This document shows, one piece after another, positions 8,729-17,609 of a stretch of 64,000 bases of DNA (the stretch's first letter is position 1; the number at the start of each line of letters is the position of its first letter). This DNA is from Planococcus donghaensis MPA1U2 (GTDB lineage: Bacteria > Bacillota > Bacilli > Bacillales_A > Planococcaceae). The translations under genes and the position numbers were made by a program. The DNA is taken from positions 1-64,000 of the forward strand of contig NZ_AEPB01000057.1 of the NCBI RefSeq assembly GCF_000189395.1. The letters are read 5' to 3'. The notes beneath the pieces are model-generated. The model was not told the DNA's origin. It saw only the letters and a list, made by a program, of their open reading frames with translations, and searched no databases.

Positions 8729-10243
8729 TTACATCCGCAAGCTAATACCAGGTCCGATTGGAAGCCCAGTCAATGCGAAGATGATCATCATGATAACCCA
8801 CACGCCGAAGAAAATCAGGCTGTATGGCAACATCAATGAAATCAATGTACCAAGTCCCGCTTTTTTATCGTATTCGCGCATAAAGGCGAGAACGATTAAA
8901 ATATACGGATTAAGTGGCGTGATGATATTCGTTGAAGAATCGGCAATACGGAACGCCAATTGAACAAATGCTGGGTGGTAATCAAGCAGCATGAACATCG
9001 GGATAAAGATTGGTGCCATTAACGCCCACTGCGCAGAACCACTGAAGATTAACAAGTTCAATAATGCAGCAAGAATACTGAATGCGACCATGACCGGCAA
9101 TCCTGTCATATTTATACTTGTCAGGAATTCTGCACTGTTAACAGCCAACCAAATGCCAAGATTACTCCAGTTGAAATAACTGATAAACTGAGCTGCCGCA
9201 AAAATAAGAACGATATAACCCGACATGTCTTTAATAGCATCCGCCATATAAGCAGGGATGTCTTTTGATTCCGTAATTTTCTTCACTGTGACGCCGTATG
9301 CGACAGCAACCGTGATGAAGAAGAAAAGAATGATTGGAACAATTCCGGATAAGAACGGTGACGGAATGATGCCGCCATCTTCATTTCGAACAGGAGAACC
9401 TGGGAAGAACACTAACAATGCGATCAAGCCAATATAGACAGCTGCCGCGATTAAGGCGTTGCGTAACCCTTTGTTTTCTTGCTTTGTTACAGGTTCGAAC
9501 GATTTATCTATTCTGCCTGTATACTTACCAAGGCGCGGTTCGATTAATTTTTCTGTGATAATTGCGCCAACAATCGCCATGATAATAACCGAAGCACTCA
9601 TGAAGTACCAGTTATCGACTGGTGTAACGATAAACGTCTCATCAATCGTTTTCGCCGCTTCCGTTGAAATCCCGGATAGCAATGCATCTGTTCCTGTGAT
9701 CAATATGTTTGCTGTAAATCCAGCGCCCGTTCCAGCAAATCCAGCTGCAAGACCGGCGAGCGGATGTCTACCTACCGAGACAAAGACCATCGCAGCAAGC
9801 GGTGGAACTAAGATAAATGCGGCATCCGATGCCAAGTTACCCATAATCCCGGTAAAGATCACCGCGTATGTAATCAATGATTTTGGTGCATTTAAGATCG
9901 ATTTCTTAATAGCCGTTTCCATTAAGCCAACACGTTCAGCTAAACCAATACCGAGCATCATTACAAGCACCAGACCAAGTGGCGCAAAGCCGGTGAAGTT
10001 ATTGATGGTTTCTGCGAGAATATAACGAATTCCTTCTCCTGAGACAATGCTTCGAATCGCCATTTCTTCACCGGTTCCTGGGTGGATTACGGTGGCACCA
10101 AGCGAACTAACTAACCATGAGAGTAAGACAACAAACACTGCTAAATATACAAAGATAAAGAATGGATCGGGTAAGCGATTGCCCCATTTCTCAATAAAGT
10201 TCAAAAACCCTTTTTTGCCTTGTTCTTCTGTCGGTGATGTCAT
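8729..10243 (-). CDS. AbgT-family transporter (p-aminobenzoyl-glutamate-type)
   Basis: A 504-aa polytopic transporter. It shows the AbgT family's long N-terminal re-entrant region (RLPDPFFIFVYLAVFVVLLS), GLAERVGLMETAI, the GNLASDAAFILVPPLAAMVF segment and the C-terminal DSSTNIITPLNPYI motif. Start: the ATG at 10243 lies 7 bp after AGGAGG; the ATG two codons earlier is almost inside that site, and the longer TTG frame begins within the preceding gene. AbgT proteins import p-aminobenzoyl-glutamate or export sulfonamides. With three M20 hydrolases upstream, uptake of an acylated amino acid is the likelier role here. Confidence 0.93.
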   Translation of the reverse strand: MTSPTEEQGKKGFLNFIEKWGNRLPDPFFIFVYLAVFVVLLSWLVSSLGATVIHPGTGEEMAIRSIVSGEGIRYILAETINNFTGFAPLGLVLVMMLGIGLAERVGLMETAIKKSILNAPKSLITYAVIFTGIMGNLASDAAFILVPPLAAMVFVSVGRHPLAGLAAGFAGTGAGFTANILITGTDALLSGISTEAAKTIDETFIVTPVDNWYFMSASVIIMAIVGAIITEKLIEPRLGKYTGRIDKSFEPVTKQENKGLRNALIAAAVYIGLIALLVFFPGSPVRNEDGGIIPSPFLSGIVPIILFFFITVAVAYGVTVKKITESKDIPAYMADAIKDMSGYIVLIFAAAQFISYFNWSNLGIWLAVNSAEFLTSINMTGLPVMVAFSILAALLNLLIFSGSAQWALMAPIFIPMFMLLDYHPAFVQLAFRIADSSTNIITPLNPYILIVLAFMREYDKKAGLGTLISLMLPYSLIFFGVWVIMMIIFALTGLPIGPGISLRM

Positions 10244-10259
10244 TCCCATTCCTCCTCGT

Positions 10260-11579
10260 TTAGTTCTCTGAACCAAATAGTAAACGGTACAATTTCCGCG
10301 GACGTCCTCTTCGGCCAGATTCTTCTCCTGAAACTTCTGCTACGCCAACACTTTCAAGTTCGGTCAAAATTCTGCGTGCATTGCGTTCGGTGCTGTTCAT
10401 CCACTGCGATAATTCCAGTGCCGTGATTTCTTCTTTTGCGTAATGGTGAGATAGCGATTCAATACGGGCGACAACGGTTTGACTAATCGCTGCGTCTTTT
10501 AGCGCTTCTTGCCATTTTGCTTCACTGCTGCGCCGGCTATAGCTGAGCTCATTTCCTAGGGAATTGATCTCCGTCACTTTTCCGCCTTCGTCAATATTGA
10601 TAACAACACCGTTCTCTTTTTCTCGGGTATAATCCAATGCCAATCTGACGTTTTGTTCGGAGTCTGTAACTGTTCTGCCGTATCCCACACCAATGCGGAC
10701 GTGCATATTGCTGTTGGCAAAAATTTCTTCTTGCAACTCTTTCAAGTGGTGGAATTTACCGTATAGCTCTAGTTCACCTCTTGTTGTATAGATGAAATAA
10801 ATGCCATTCCCCATGCTCACTTTCGAGCCTTTTACTTCTTCAGCAAAATCGATAAGCACGCGATTCGTGGCGAGCTCCTGCCGTTCTATTTTGAACGGTG
10901 TCTTGCGCTGTTGCGCTTGGCTTGGGTAAATGATTTCGATGCCAATCATTGCTAATTGCTTCATCCGGTAAAGATCCGACAAGCTCCTTTCTTTAATAAC
11001 TGAAATTGCTCGGTGCGCTGCCAGTTCCGATACACAAATCCGATAAACCGGCACGCCTCTTTCTTTTAAGGCATTATACGTACTATGAACACAAGTTAGC
11101 GCTGCCTGTATTTCACCTGAACGATAAAGTGCCTCGTGGTAATCGACCAATTCTTCAGCAGGAATATAACCGAGTTCTGGAGCGGTGTGAATTTTCACCT
11201 TTTCCAAATCAAAGTCTTTCAACATTTTCAACACTTCTCCGCGTGGAACCGAATCGAGGCTAATGCTCGACAACACCACACCTTCTTGCATAATGGCGTC
11301 CAGCATCGTCCCGAGTAAACTCGACCCATGCAGCAAAATATAATCTGCGTGGTCGGCATCGATTAACTGTTCTTTTAATGCAAAATGATAAGGCGCCGGA
11401 CCCGAAAAAAGCCAATGGCCAATACGGGCTGAATTTTCATTGATAATTTCTTTTGTTTCTTCGGTCTGTTCGTAAATGAACGGAATCAGTTCGATGCCGT
11501 CTAAACTGCCGGCCGCTTTCATCGTTTCGTTAACCGAGTCTTTTGGTCCGATTAATCCGACTTTCACGATTTCTGTCAT
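10260..11579 (-). CDS. Transcriptional regulator with C-terminal winged helix and nucleotide-cyclase-like domain
   Basis: A 439-aa protein. Residues about 1-190 form an alpha/beta domain without a recognised name. Residues about 240-345 (IGVGYGRTVTDSEQNVRLAL) resemble the GGDEF/GTP-cyclohydrolase III-like fold. The last 75 residues (ELSQWMNSTERNARRILTEL, then RRGRPRKLYRLL) are a winged helix with a basic wing. It overlaps the preceding hydrolase gene by ATGA and is followed 16 bp later by abgT, so it is co-expressed with the cluster and probably senses its substrate. It might bind GTP or a related nucleotide; that is inference. Confidence 0.75.
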   Translation of the reverse strand: MTEIVKVGLIGPKDSVNETMKAAGSLDGIELIPFIYEQTEETKEIINENSARIGHWLFSGPAPYHFALKEQLIDADHADYILLHGSSLLGTMLDAIMQEGVVLSSISLDSVPRGEVLKMLKDFDLEKVKIHTAPELGYIPAEELVDYHEALYRSGEIQAALTCVHSTYNALKERGVPVYRICVSELAAHRAISVIKERSLSDLYRMKQLAMIGIEIIYPSQAQQRKTPFKIERQELATNRVLIDFAEEVKGSKVSMGNGIYFIYTTRGELELYGKFHHLKELQEEIFANSNMHVRIGVGYGRTVTDSEQNVRLALDYTREKENGVVINIDEGGKVTEINSLGNELSYSRRSSEAKWQEALKDAAISQTVVARIESLSHHYAKEEITALELSQWMNSTERNARRILTELESVGVAEVSGEESGRRGRPRKLYRLLFGSEN

Positions 11580-12814
11580 AGCGTCGTTGCCTCCATCAAA
11601 TAACGGGCTAAAAGTTCTGAGCCCATTTTCAAATCTTCCGCTGTTGCATATTCATCTGGATGATGACTCAAGCCGTCTTTACAAGGGATAAACAGCAATC
11701 CACTCGGCCATACTTGCGCCATATTCATGACATCATGTCCCGCGCCGCTATCCATGTGATGTGCTAAATAAGCTTCTTGGTCACCCGCATCAACTAACTG
11801 CCGAGCTATCTTTTCATCAAGCAAAACAGATGGATTATCGACTAATACTTCAATAGAGATAGCTACGCCGGTCGCTTGTTCAATACGGTTTGCTTCAATC
11901 CGAATCGCTTCTGCCATTTTCTTTTTTAACCCATCATCAACACTACGGATGTCTACTCCAGCAGTTACCGTTTGCGGAATTACATTCATCGAGTTTGGAG
12001 AGGACGTCAAGGTACTAACTGTCGCCACTAGCGGTTTCTCATACACATCATTGAGTTGAAGAGCTGTATCTTGAACAAATGAAATAAAAGGAGCCGCTGC
12101 CGCTAAAGCATCTTGTCTGCGGTCCATCGGCGTCGTACCTGTATGTCCTGCTTTGCCATTAAACGTAACGGCTAAGCGAATCGGACAAGCCACACCTTTA
12201 ACAATGCCGTAATTTTTTTCATGGTCGTTTATATGCATTCCTTGTTCGATATGCAGTTCGACAAAGCTTTTTAGTTCCTCTTTTGAACGTTTCGCTTTGG
12301 CCAACTCTTCCCAGTTAAAGCCTTGGCTTTTAACAGCTTCCGCCAGTGTCGTGCCGTGTTGGTCGACAAGCGTTCCAATAGAATGATCCAATAATCCACT
12401 CATCGCTTTACTGCCAATTGTCGAGACACCGAACCGCGAAGATTCCTCCGAACGGAAACAAATGACTTCAATCGGTCGTTTTGGTTGATAATCGGCTTCT
12501 TTTAGCAATTTAACTGCGCCGAGGCCACATACAACGCCCGCTCCTCCGTCAAATGCGCCACCGTTTGGCACCGTATCAAGATGAGAGCCGGTCGCTACCG
12601 CCGCATTTTCGCCACCTGGAACTTCCCACCGCGCAATCATATTTCCTGCCGCGTCTACTTTTACAGCCAAGCCTAACTCTTTCGCGATGTCTTTAAAAAC
12701 TTCCATGGCGCTTGTTTCTTCAGGTGTATAGCCTTCTCGCGTAAACCCTTCTGTTCTAATCAATGCATTAGTCATATTCATCCGCTGTAAATGTTCAACT
12801 AACCAGCTAAGCAC
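11576..12814 (-). CDS. M20-family amidohydrolase, allantoate/N-carbamoyl-amino-acid hydrolase type
   Basis: A 412-aa zinc hydrolase of the hydantoinase/carbamoylase family, which cleaves N-carbamoyl amino acids, allantoate or ureidoglycolate. Metal ligands are visible: H78 and D89 (GSHLDTVPNGGAFDGG), E124 (RSEESSRFG), H188 (ELHIEQG) and the last His in LSHHPDEY. The substrate loop SRFGVSTIGSKAM is typical. Start: GTG at 12814, 9 bp after AGGAGG, overlapping the upstream abgA-like gene by 8 bp. No other purine-degradation gene is nearby, so an N-carbamoyl or N-acyl amino acid is the likelier substrate. Confidence 0.9.
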   Translation of the reverse strand: MLSWLVEHLQRMNMTNALIRTEGFTREGYTPEETSAMEVFKDIAKELGLAVKVDAAGNMIARWEVPGGENAAVATGSHLDTVPNGGAFDGGAGVVCGLGAVKLLKEADYQPKRPIEVICFRSEESSRFGVSTIGSKAMSGLLDHSIGTLVDQHGTTLAEAVKSQGFNWEELAKAKRSKEELKSFVELHIEQGMHINDHEKNYGIVKGVACPIRLAVTFNGKAGHTGTTPMDRRQDALAAAAPFISFVQDTALQLNDVYEKPLVATVSTLTSSPNSMNVIPQTVTAGVDIRSVDDGLKKKMAEAIRIEANRIEQATGVAISIEVLVDNPSVLLDEKIARQLVDAGDQEAYLAHHMDSGAGHDVMNMAQVWPSGLLFIPCKDGLSHHPDEYATAEDLKMGSELLARYLMEATTL

Positions 12815-14123
12815 GTAACCCGTCCTCCTTTAGCAAATAATCCGTTGTTCGTATTATCGTTTCCAATCCAGCCAGTAACGCCTGTTCCTCATAATCGAAA
12901 CAAGGATGATGATGACCGGCAGGTAACGGACTTGCAAAAATCATAAATGTTGCTTTTCCGCCTTGTGCACGGACGCGCTCGATCATGTATGTAACATCTT
13001 CTGAAGCTCCCACTTCCAAATGCGGAACAATCTTTAAGCTTGTTGACAATGCACATGCTCGTTCTACAACTTTCGCGAATTCGTGATCCGCAGCTGTCGA
13101 AACCGATCTTCCCATGTGTTCAAGTTCTAGCTCGACATCGTATAATGCAGCACTCGCCTGTAAAATCCGCGTTGCATTTTCTTGCATGTAAGCATCCAAC
13201 TTATTGGTCTCACCGCGCGTTTCGATTTCCATCAACGCTTTGTCTGCGATAACATTGCGTCCGGCTCCTGCATGCAAAGTGCCGACATTGATACGAGTGA
13301 TTCCGTCTTTATGGTTGGCAATGCTATGTAGATGCAATGCAGCTGATGCGGCAGCGAGCAACGCGTTGCGTCCTTCATTGGGCTCTAGTCCAGAATGTGC
13401 CGACTTGCCAATGAACTTCGCATTGATTTTGGAACTGGCCAAAAATTTTGATGTGGTCGCTGCAACTGTTCCTGACGTTAAATTGTGAATCCCGACATGA
13501 CCGCTCATAAAGTAATCAATGTCATCAAGCCACCCTTTATCAACAATTGCTTTTGCACCGCGTCCACCTTCTTCTGCAGGTTGGAACAAAATTGTGTACT
13601 TGCCATTTAAGCTGTCTTTTTTCTTCGCCAAATAATTCGCGAGTCCGAGTCCAATTGCCGCGTGACCATCGTGACCGCAAGCATGCATCATTCCTGCAAT
13701 TTGAGAACGAAACTCTTGTTGTGCTGGCACATGATCAGTGCATTCTGCTTCTTCTATTGGCAATGCGTCTATATCAAAGCGATAAGCAAAGTTCGGGCCT
13801 GGTCTTCCTGTGTCAAGTACAGCTGCAAATCCAGTATGTCCACCTTTCATCTTTTCAAGAAACTCAGGCGGCACGCCTTTTTGAAGCGCTCGCTGTTCAT
13901 TTTCCGCGAGCATTGGATCACACGGTACACCCATGCGTTCTGAGCTTGTTAAAAAGTCTGTTCCATAAAAAAGTAAAAATCCTTTTCCAGCTAATTCTTC
14001 GCTCAACTCATAAGTGGTTACGTATTCCGCAAAGCCGATTTCAGGATACTGATGTCGCTCGCGTCGTTGTTCAATCACATACGGCTCAATCTCTTCCATG
14101 AATTGTTCAATGGAATTTGCCAT
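12807..14123 (-). CDS. AbgA-like M20 amidohydrolase (p-aminobenzoyl-glutamate hydrolase subunit A type)
   Basis: At 438 aa it has almost exactly the length of E. coli AbgA (436). It carries the M20D signature MMHACGHDGHAAIGLG, the catalytic FQPAEEGGRGAKAI and the dimerisation-domain motif GKSAHSGLEPNEGRNALLAA (rather than the GGHA of common HipO-like enzymes). GASEDVTYM near 380 completes the site. AbgA works with AbgB to split p-aminobenzoyl-glutamate. A typical 480-aa AbgB is absent here; the 391-aa paralogue just upstream may act alone or take that place. Start has AGGAGG 7 bp upstream. Confidence 0.88.
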   Translation of the reverse strand: MANSIEQFMEEIEPYVIEQRRERHQYPEIGFAEYVTTYELSEELAGKGFLLFYGTDFLTSSERMGVPCDPMLAENEQRALQKGVPPEFLEKMKGGHTGFAAVLDTGRPGPNFAYRFDIDALPIEEAECTDHVPAQQEFRSQIAGMMHACGHDGHAAIGLGLANYLAKKKDSLNGKYTILFQPAEEGGRGAKAIVDKGWLDDIDYFMSGHVGIHNLTSGTVAATTSKFLASSKINAKFIGKSAHSGLEPNEGRNALLAAASAALHLHSIANHKDGITRINVGTLHAGAGRNVIADKALMEIETRGETNKLDAYMQENATRILQASAALYDVELELEHMGRSVSTAADHEFAKVVERACALSTSLKIVPHLEVGASEDVTYMIERVRAQGGKATFMIFASPLPAGHHHPCFDYEEQALLAGLETIIRTTDYLLKEDGLRA

Positions 14124-14134
14124 TTCTGTTCCTC

Positions 14135-15310
14135 CTATTTGTTCAATTCGGCTAGCACGTCAAGCGCTGCTTGGGCCATCAACTCTGTCCCAATCGACAA
14201 AGCTTGTTCATCGATCATAAAGCCAGGGTCGTGGAGCGGTTTTTGATGTTCTCCGACCGAAGTGCCTAACCAGTAATAAACCCCTTCATACTTTTTCAAG
14301 AAACGTCCAAAATCTTCTCCAGCCATACTGCCGATTACTTCTGGTGTACCAACATCACCTAATTGATGTTTTGCCGATTTCCGAACTACTTCAGCCCAAC
14401 GCTTTGTATTAATCGTTGCTGGGTAACCATCCGAATAGTCGATTTCACAAGAACCGCCCATCATTTCCGCAGCTCCTTGAACCACTTCATGGAAACGTTT
14501 TTTCAAAAGTTTCTTGGTATCGTCTGAAAGAGAACGAATCGTTCCTTCGAGCACTACCGTGTCCGCTACGACATTGTAACGATAGCCTCCTGCAATTTTC
14601 CCAATTGTGATTACACCTGAATCCATCGGGTTCGCGTTCCGGCTAACAATCGTTTGGATGGCAGACATGACTTGGTTGGCGATAATAATCGCATCGACGG
14701 TTTGATGAGGCATCGATGCGTGGCCCCCTGCTCCGTAGATTGTCACTTGGAAACGGTCAGAGTTCCCCATGATGGCTCCGTCTATGACACCAACTTGCCC
14801 AGCCGGTAGACCTGGCCAAACATGTTGCGCGATTAAAACATCCGGTTGATACGTATCAAAAACACCATCTGCCATCATTTGCTCCGAACCACCTGTTGGT
14901 GCATTTTCTTCAGCCGGCTGAAAAATTAATAACACGGTTCCAGCAATATCGGCTTTCTGGTCTTGCAGTAATTTTCCGACTCCGAGCAACATGGCCGTAT
15001 GCGCATCATGCCCGCATGCATGCATTTTGCCATCGACTTTAGACTTGAACGGCACATCTGCTTTTTCTAAAATCGGTAAGGCATCGATATCGGCACGCAA
15101 TCCAACCGTTTTTCCTGGCTTATCGCCTTGGATCACACCAAGGACACCTGTTTTTGCATATCCCGTAGAATATGAGATACCATATTCATCAAGTTTCGCT
15201 TGTATTTTTCGAGAAGTTTCCGTTTCTTCGCCACTCAATTCAGGGTTCTCATGAAGATCCCGTCTAAATGCGCGAATCTCTTCGAACAACTCTTGTGTTT
15301 GCTTTTTCAA
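14135..15310 (-). CDS. M20D amidohydrolase (HipO/N-acyl-amino-acid hydrolase-like)
   Basis: A 391-aa peptidase/acylase with RADIDALPI, MHACGHDAHTAMLLG, FQPAEENAPTGG and GGHASMPHQTVDAI in family order, and the final GSMAGEDFGRFL motif. It probably hydrolyses an N-acyl or aminobenzoyl amino acid in the cytoplasm. Start: the TTG at 15310 lies 6 bp after GCAGGTG; the GTG three codons upstream lies inside that site, so the N-terminus is uncertain by a few residues. It is the first gene of the five-gene Abg-like cluster, 11 bp before the abgA-like gene. Confidence 0.9.
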   Translation of the reverse strand: MKKQTQELFEEIRAFRRDLHENPELSGEETETSRKIQAKLDEYGISYSTGYAKTGVLGVIQGDKPGKTVGLRADIDALPILEKADVPFKSKVDGKMHACGHDAHTAMLLGVGKLLQDQKADIAGTVLLIFQPAEENAPTGGSEQMMADGVFDTYQPDVLIAQHVWPGLPAGQVGVIDGAIMGNSDRFQVTIYGAGGHASMPHQTVDAIIIANQVMSAIQTIVSRNANPMDSGVITIGKIAGGYRYNVVADTVVLEGTIRSLSDDTKKLLKKRFHEVVQGAAEMMGGSCEIDYSDGYPATINTKRWAEVVRKSAKHQLGDVGTPEVIGSMAGEDFGRFLKKYEGVYYWLGTSVGEHQKPLHDPGFMIDEQALSIGTELMAQAALDVLAELNK

Positions 15311-15433
15311 CAATGTCACCTGCTTTTCTATTTAAGGAAATAGACCTTAATCATTCCGTTAATAAAGAGTGTACACTATTTCACTAATACAGCGCCACTT
15401 TAATTTTGATTGTTCTGAATATAATTTCAATAA

Positions 15434-15467
15434 AAAAGCAGCTCCGCTGTTACGCGGAGCTGCTTTT
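15434..15467. terminator. Terminator after the broken qorB-like gene
   Basis: A 14-bp perfect stem (AAAAGCAGCTCCGC and complement) with loop TGTTAC has T-rich sequence on the minus strand. Apart from this and the start region of the M20 gene, 15311-15553 shows no gene. Confidence 0.9.
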
Positions 15468-15553
15468 GGTGGTGTGAAAAATTTTTCTGGTGTTAAATTT
15501 AAAAATTACGCTAGTTTTGCATATGCATTATCAAACCAATTTACTTCACGTCA

Positions 15554-16408
15554 TCACTTGCTCTTTGGACTAACACTTTCGAAATAATCTTCCCAAGATT
15601 GATGGGCTCTCCCTGTAGCTTCAACATAATGGCTTGGGTTATTCGACTTGCCGTCTTTAATGCCTTGATAGATTCCGGTTACGACTGTGCCGATAAATTC
15701 ACCTAACTCAGCGATTCGTTCTTCTTTAAATTTCTCTACACTAATAGCTGTATAAGTTAAATCCGCATCAAACGCATTGCCCAAGTAGTCCGCTAACTCG
15801 TACTGCGTAATGGCTTCACCGTGAAGGTTGTATATTTTCGAATTGTGCTGATCTTCTATCAGCATTTTTGCGTAAGCATAAGCCAGTTCCGCTCTTGTCG
15901 TGTAGCCACATTTGCTATCGCCTGCGCAATTTCGAATGCCACCTTCTTGGATATAAGAGTCAATGTATTCCACATCGGGCTCGATGTAAATACCATTACG
16001 TCCAATCACCCAGTCTAGTCCGCTATCGATTACATCTTGTTCGGTTTGTCGATTACTTTGAACAATCGGCGAAAACGCTGTGCCTTCTTCTGCTCCTTGT
16101 ATGCTGGTGTAGACAATTTTCTTTACTCCGCTGTTTTTAGCCGCTTTAATAACATTGCGATGTTGGGGTATACGTTTGTCAGGTGCATCCATACCGGAAA
16201 TGAGTAACAATACATCTATTCCTTCCAGTGATTTCTCTAATGCTAGTTGATCCTCGTAATCGCCTGGTCGCACTTCAATACCTAAATGTGCTGCTTTTTC
16301 AGGTGTTCTCGCTAGTCCAATAACTTCATCTTATGACAGCAGCGAGACTGTTGCATCTACTATTGCTTCACCCAACTTACCATTTGCAGCCGTTACTGCT
16401 ATTTTCAT
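15554..16408 (-). pseudogene. QorB/NmrA-like NAD(P)H-binding oxidoreductase with an in-frame stop
   Basis: The natural start is the ATG at 16408, with GGGG 9 bp upstream, reading MKIAVTAANGKLGEAIVDAT and then a TAA at codon 26 (16331-16333). The same frame continues DEVIGLARTPEKAAHLG into the long open part. Without the stop the protein would be 284 aa, close to QorB-type quinone oxidoreductases (286 aa). TAANGKLGEA is the Rossmann dinucleotide motif and GRNGIYIE near residue 150 is family-like. Nothing good supports initiation downstream: the only early candidate is a GTG at 16273, which lacks the nucleotide-binding site. The gene is a recent nonsense mutant, or the stop is a sequencing error. 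Confidence 0.85.
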
Positions 16409-16532
16409 CCACTTGTCCCCCATATCTCTTTTTTGCTTATACAGTCGTTCGTTACTTTCAACTCAAGTATAAATGATTGAGAAGCAAAAAGCGTATTCTC
16501 CGTAATTAGTAATTAGGAGTATAGACTAGAAT

Positions 16533-16570
16533 AAAAAAGAAGCTCCGCTATTGCGCAGAGCTTCTTTTTT
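16533..16570. terminator. Terminator after the fructokinase gene
   Basis: A stem GAAGCTC-CGC / GCG-CA-GAGCTTC with a TATT loop and a 2-nt bulge has A- and T-runs on both sides. It lies downstream of the minus-strand sucrose genes and upstream of the qorB-like gene. Confidence 0.85.
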
Positions 16571-16611
16571 ATGGGGATAAAATGGACAACATCAATTATT
16601 CGACCGACTCC

Positions 16612-17577
16612 CTATCCGATTAATTGCAATACTTGCTCTCTAGAAGGAATAGACGAAATCGCGCCTTTCCCCGTGGTCGTTAACGCACCGCTAGCATTGG
16701 CAAAAGCGAGAATTTCTTTAACATGCTCTGCTACAAGCTCTTCTAAATTGTCTTGAGTCGCACCCTTATTTAGTAATTGATACAGAAATCCGCCAATAAA
16801 TGCGTCTCCCGCTCCTGTGGTGTCTTCTACTTTCACACCATATCCTTCAGATGAATAGTGGTTGTTTTGCACATAGACATCGGCACCGTTTGCACCTTTT
16901 GTAAACACGACAACTTTTACGTCTCCTGTAAACAACGACGCAATCGCTTTTTGTTCATCCGCTATTCCCGTAATAAACTCCAGTTCTTCATCAGAAACTT
17001 TAACGATGTGAGACAGCGGGATAAATTTCAAAATCGTGTTTCTGCACTCTTCTGCATCTTCCCAAAGAGGCAAGCGCACATTGGGATCAAAACTAACGAC
17101 ACCACTATAAGCTTTCGCTAATCGAATGGCTTCGACATGCGCTTGTTTCATTGGACTTTCAACTAAGTCTACAGAGCAAAAGTGCAAAATGTCGCCGTGA
17201 TTGAACCATTCGCCCTTTATTTCTGAAGCAGTCAGCAGTAAATCGGCAGAAGGGTTTCGGTAAAATGAAAAATCACGTTCCCCGTCTTCACGTAAAGACA
17301 CGAAGGCTAATCCAGTAGGTGCTTGTCGTGTTCTTGAAATTTTACCGACTTGAACACCAGCCACTGTAAGTTGCTCCAACAGAAAATCGCCAAACGCATC
17401 TTGTCCTAATTTAGTAATCAGTGAAGCACTGCCCCCAAACTTCGCTACAGCGACGGCAACGTTTGCAGGCGCACCGCCCGGAACCCGTTCAAAAGAGGTC
17501 ACATCTTTTAATGCTAATCCTTTTTGTTGGGGGATAAAATCGATTAATAACTCGCCAATTGAAAGTAGATTCCCCAC
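16612..17577 (-). CDS. scrK: PfkB-family fructokinase
   Basis: A 321-aa sugar kinase that phosphorylates fructose released by the sucrose-6-phosphate hydrolase. It has the N-terminal PfkB signature GGAPANVAVAVAKFGG and the C-terminal ATP/catalytic motif DTTGAGDAFIGGF with the catalytic Asp. Start: the GTG at 17577 follows AGAGGTG by 8 bp; the alternative GTG at 17622 would overlap the end of sacA and has no site. It is the last gene of the scr cluster, 32 bp after sacA. Assignment as fructokinase rests on context plus family. Confidence 0.9.
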   Translation of the reverse strand: MGNLLSIGELLIDFIPQQKGLALKDVTSFERVPGGAPANVAVAVAKFGGSASLITKLGQDAFGDFLLEQLTVAGVQVGKISRTRQAPTGLAFVSLREDGERDFSFYRNPSADLLLTASEIKGEWFNHGDILHFCSVDLVESPMKQAHVEAIRLAKAYSGVVSFDPNVRLPLWEDAEECRNTILKFIPLSHIVKVSDEELEFITGIADEQKAIASLFTGDVKVVVFTKGANGADVYVQNNHYSSEGYGVKVEDTTGAGDAFIGGFLYQLLNKGATQDNLEELVAEHVKEILAFANASGALTTTGKGAISSIPSREQVLQLIG

Positions 17578-17609
17578 TCCACACACCTCTTTCTCTAAAT
17601 ATGATCTTT

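Noticed and set aside
9459..10025. 188-aa plus-strand open frame opposite abgT
   Set aside because: Antisense shadow of a transporter gene, with repetitive Pro/Ala/Val composition typical of such shadows.
13547..14101. 184-aa plus-strand open frame opposite the abgA-like gene
   Set aside because: Antisense shadow of a well-supported M20 gene; composition is Leu/His/Ser-rich and no site precedes it.
16273..16408. A shorter functional QorB-like protein starting at GTG 16273
   Set aside because: It would lose the nucleotide-binding motif, and no ribosome binding site is near; the full frame from 16408 with one stop is the better reading.
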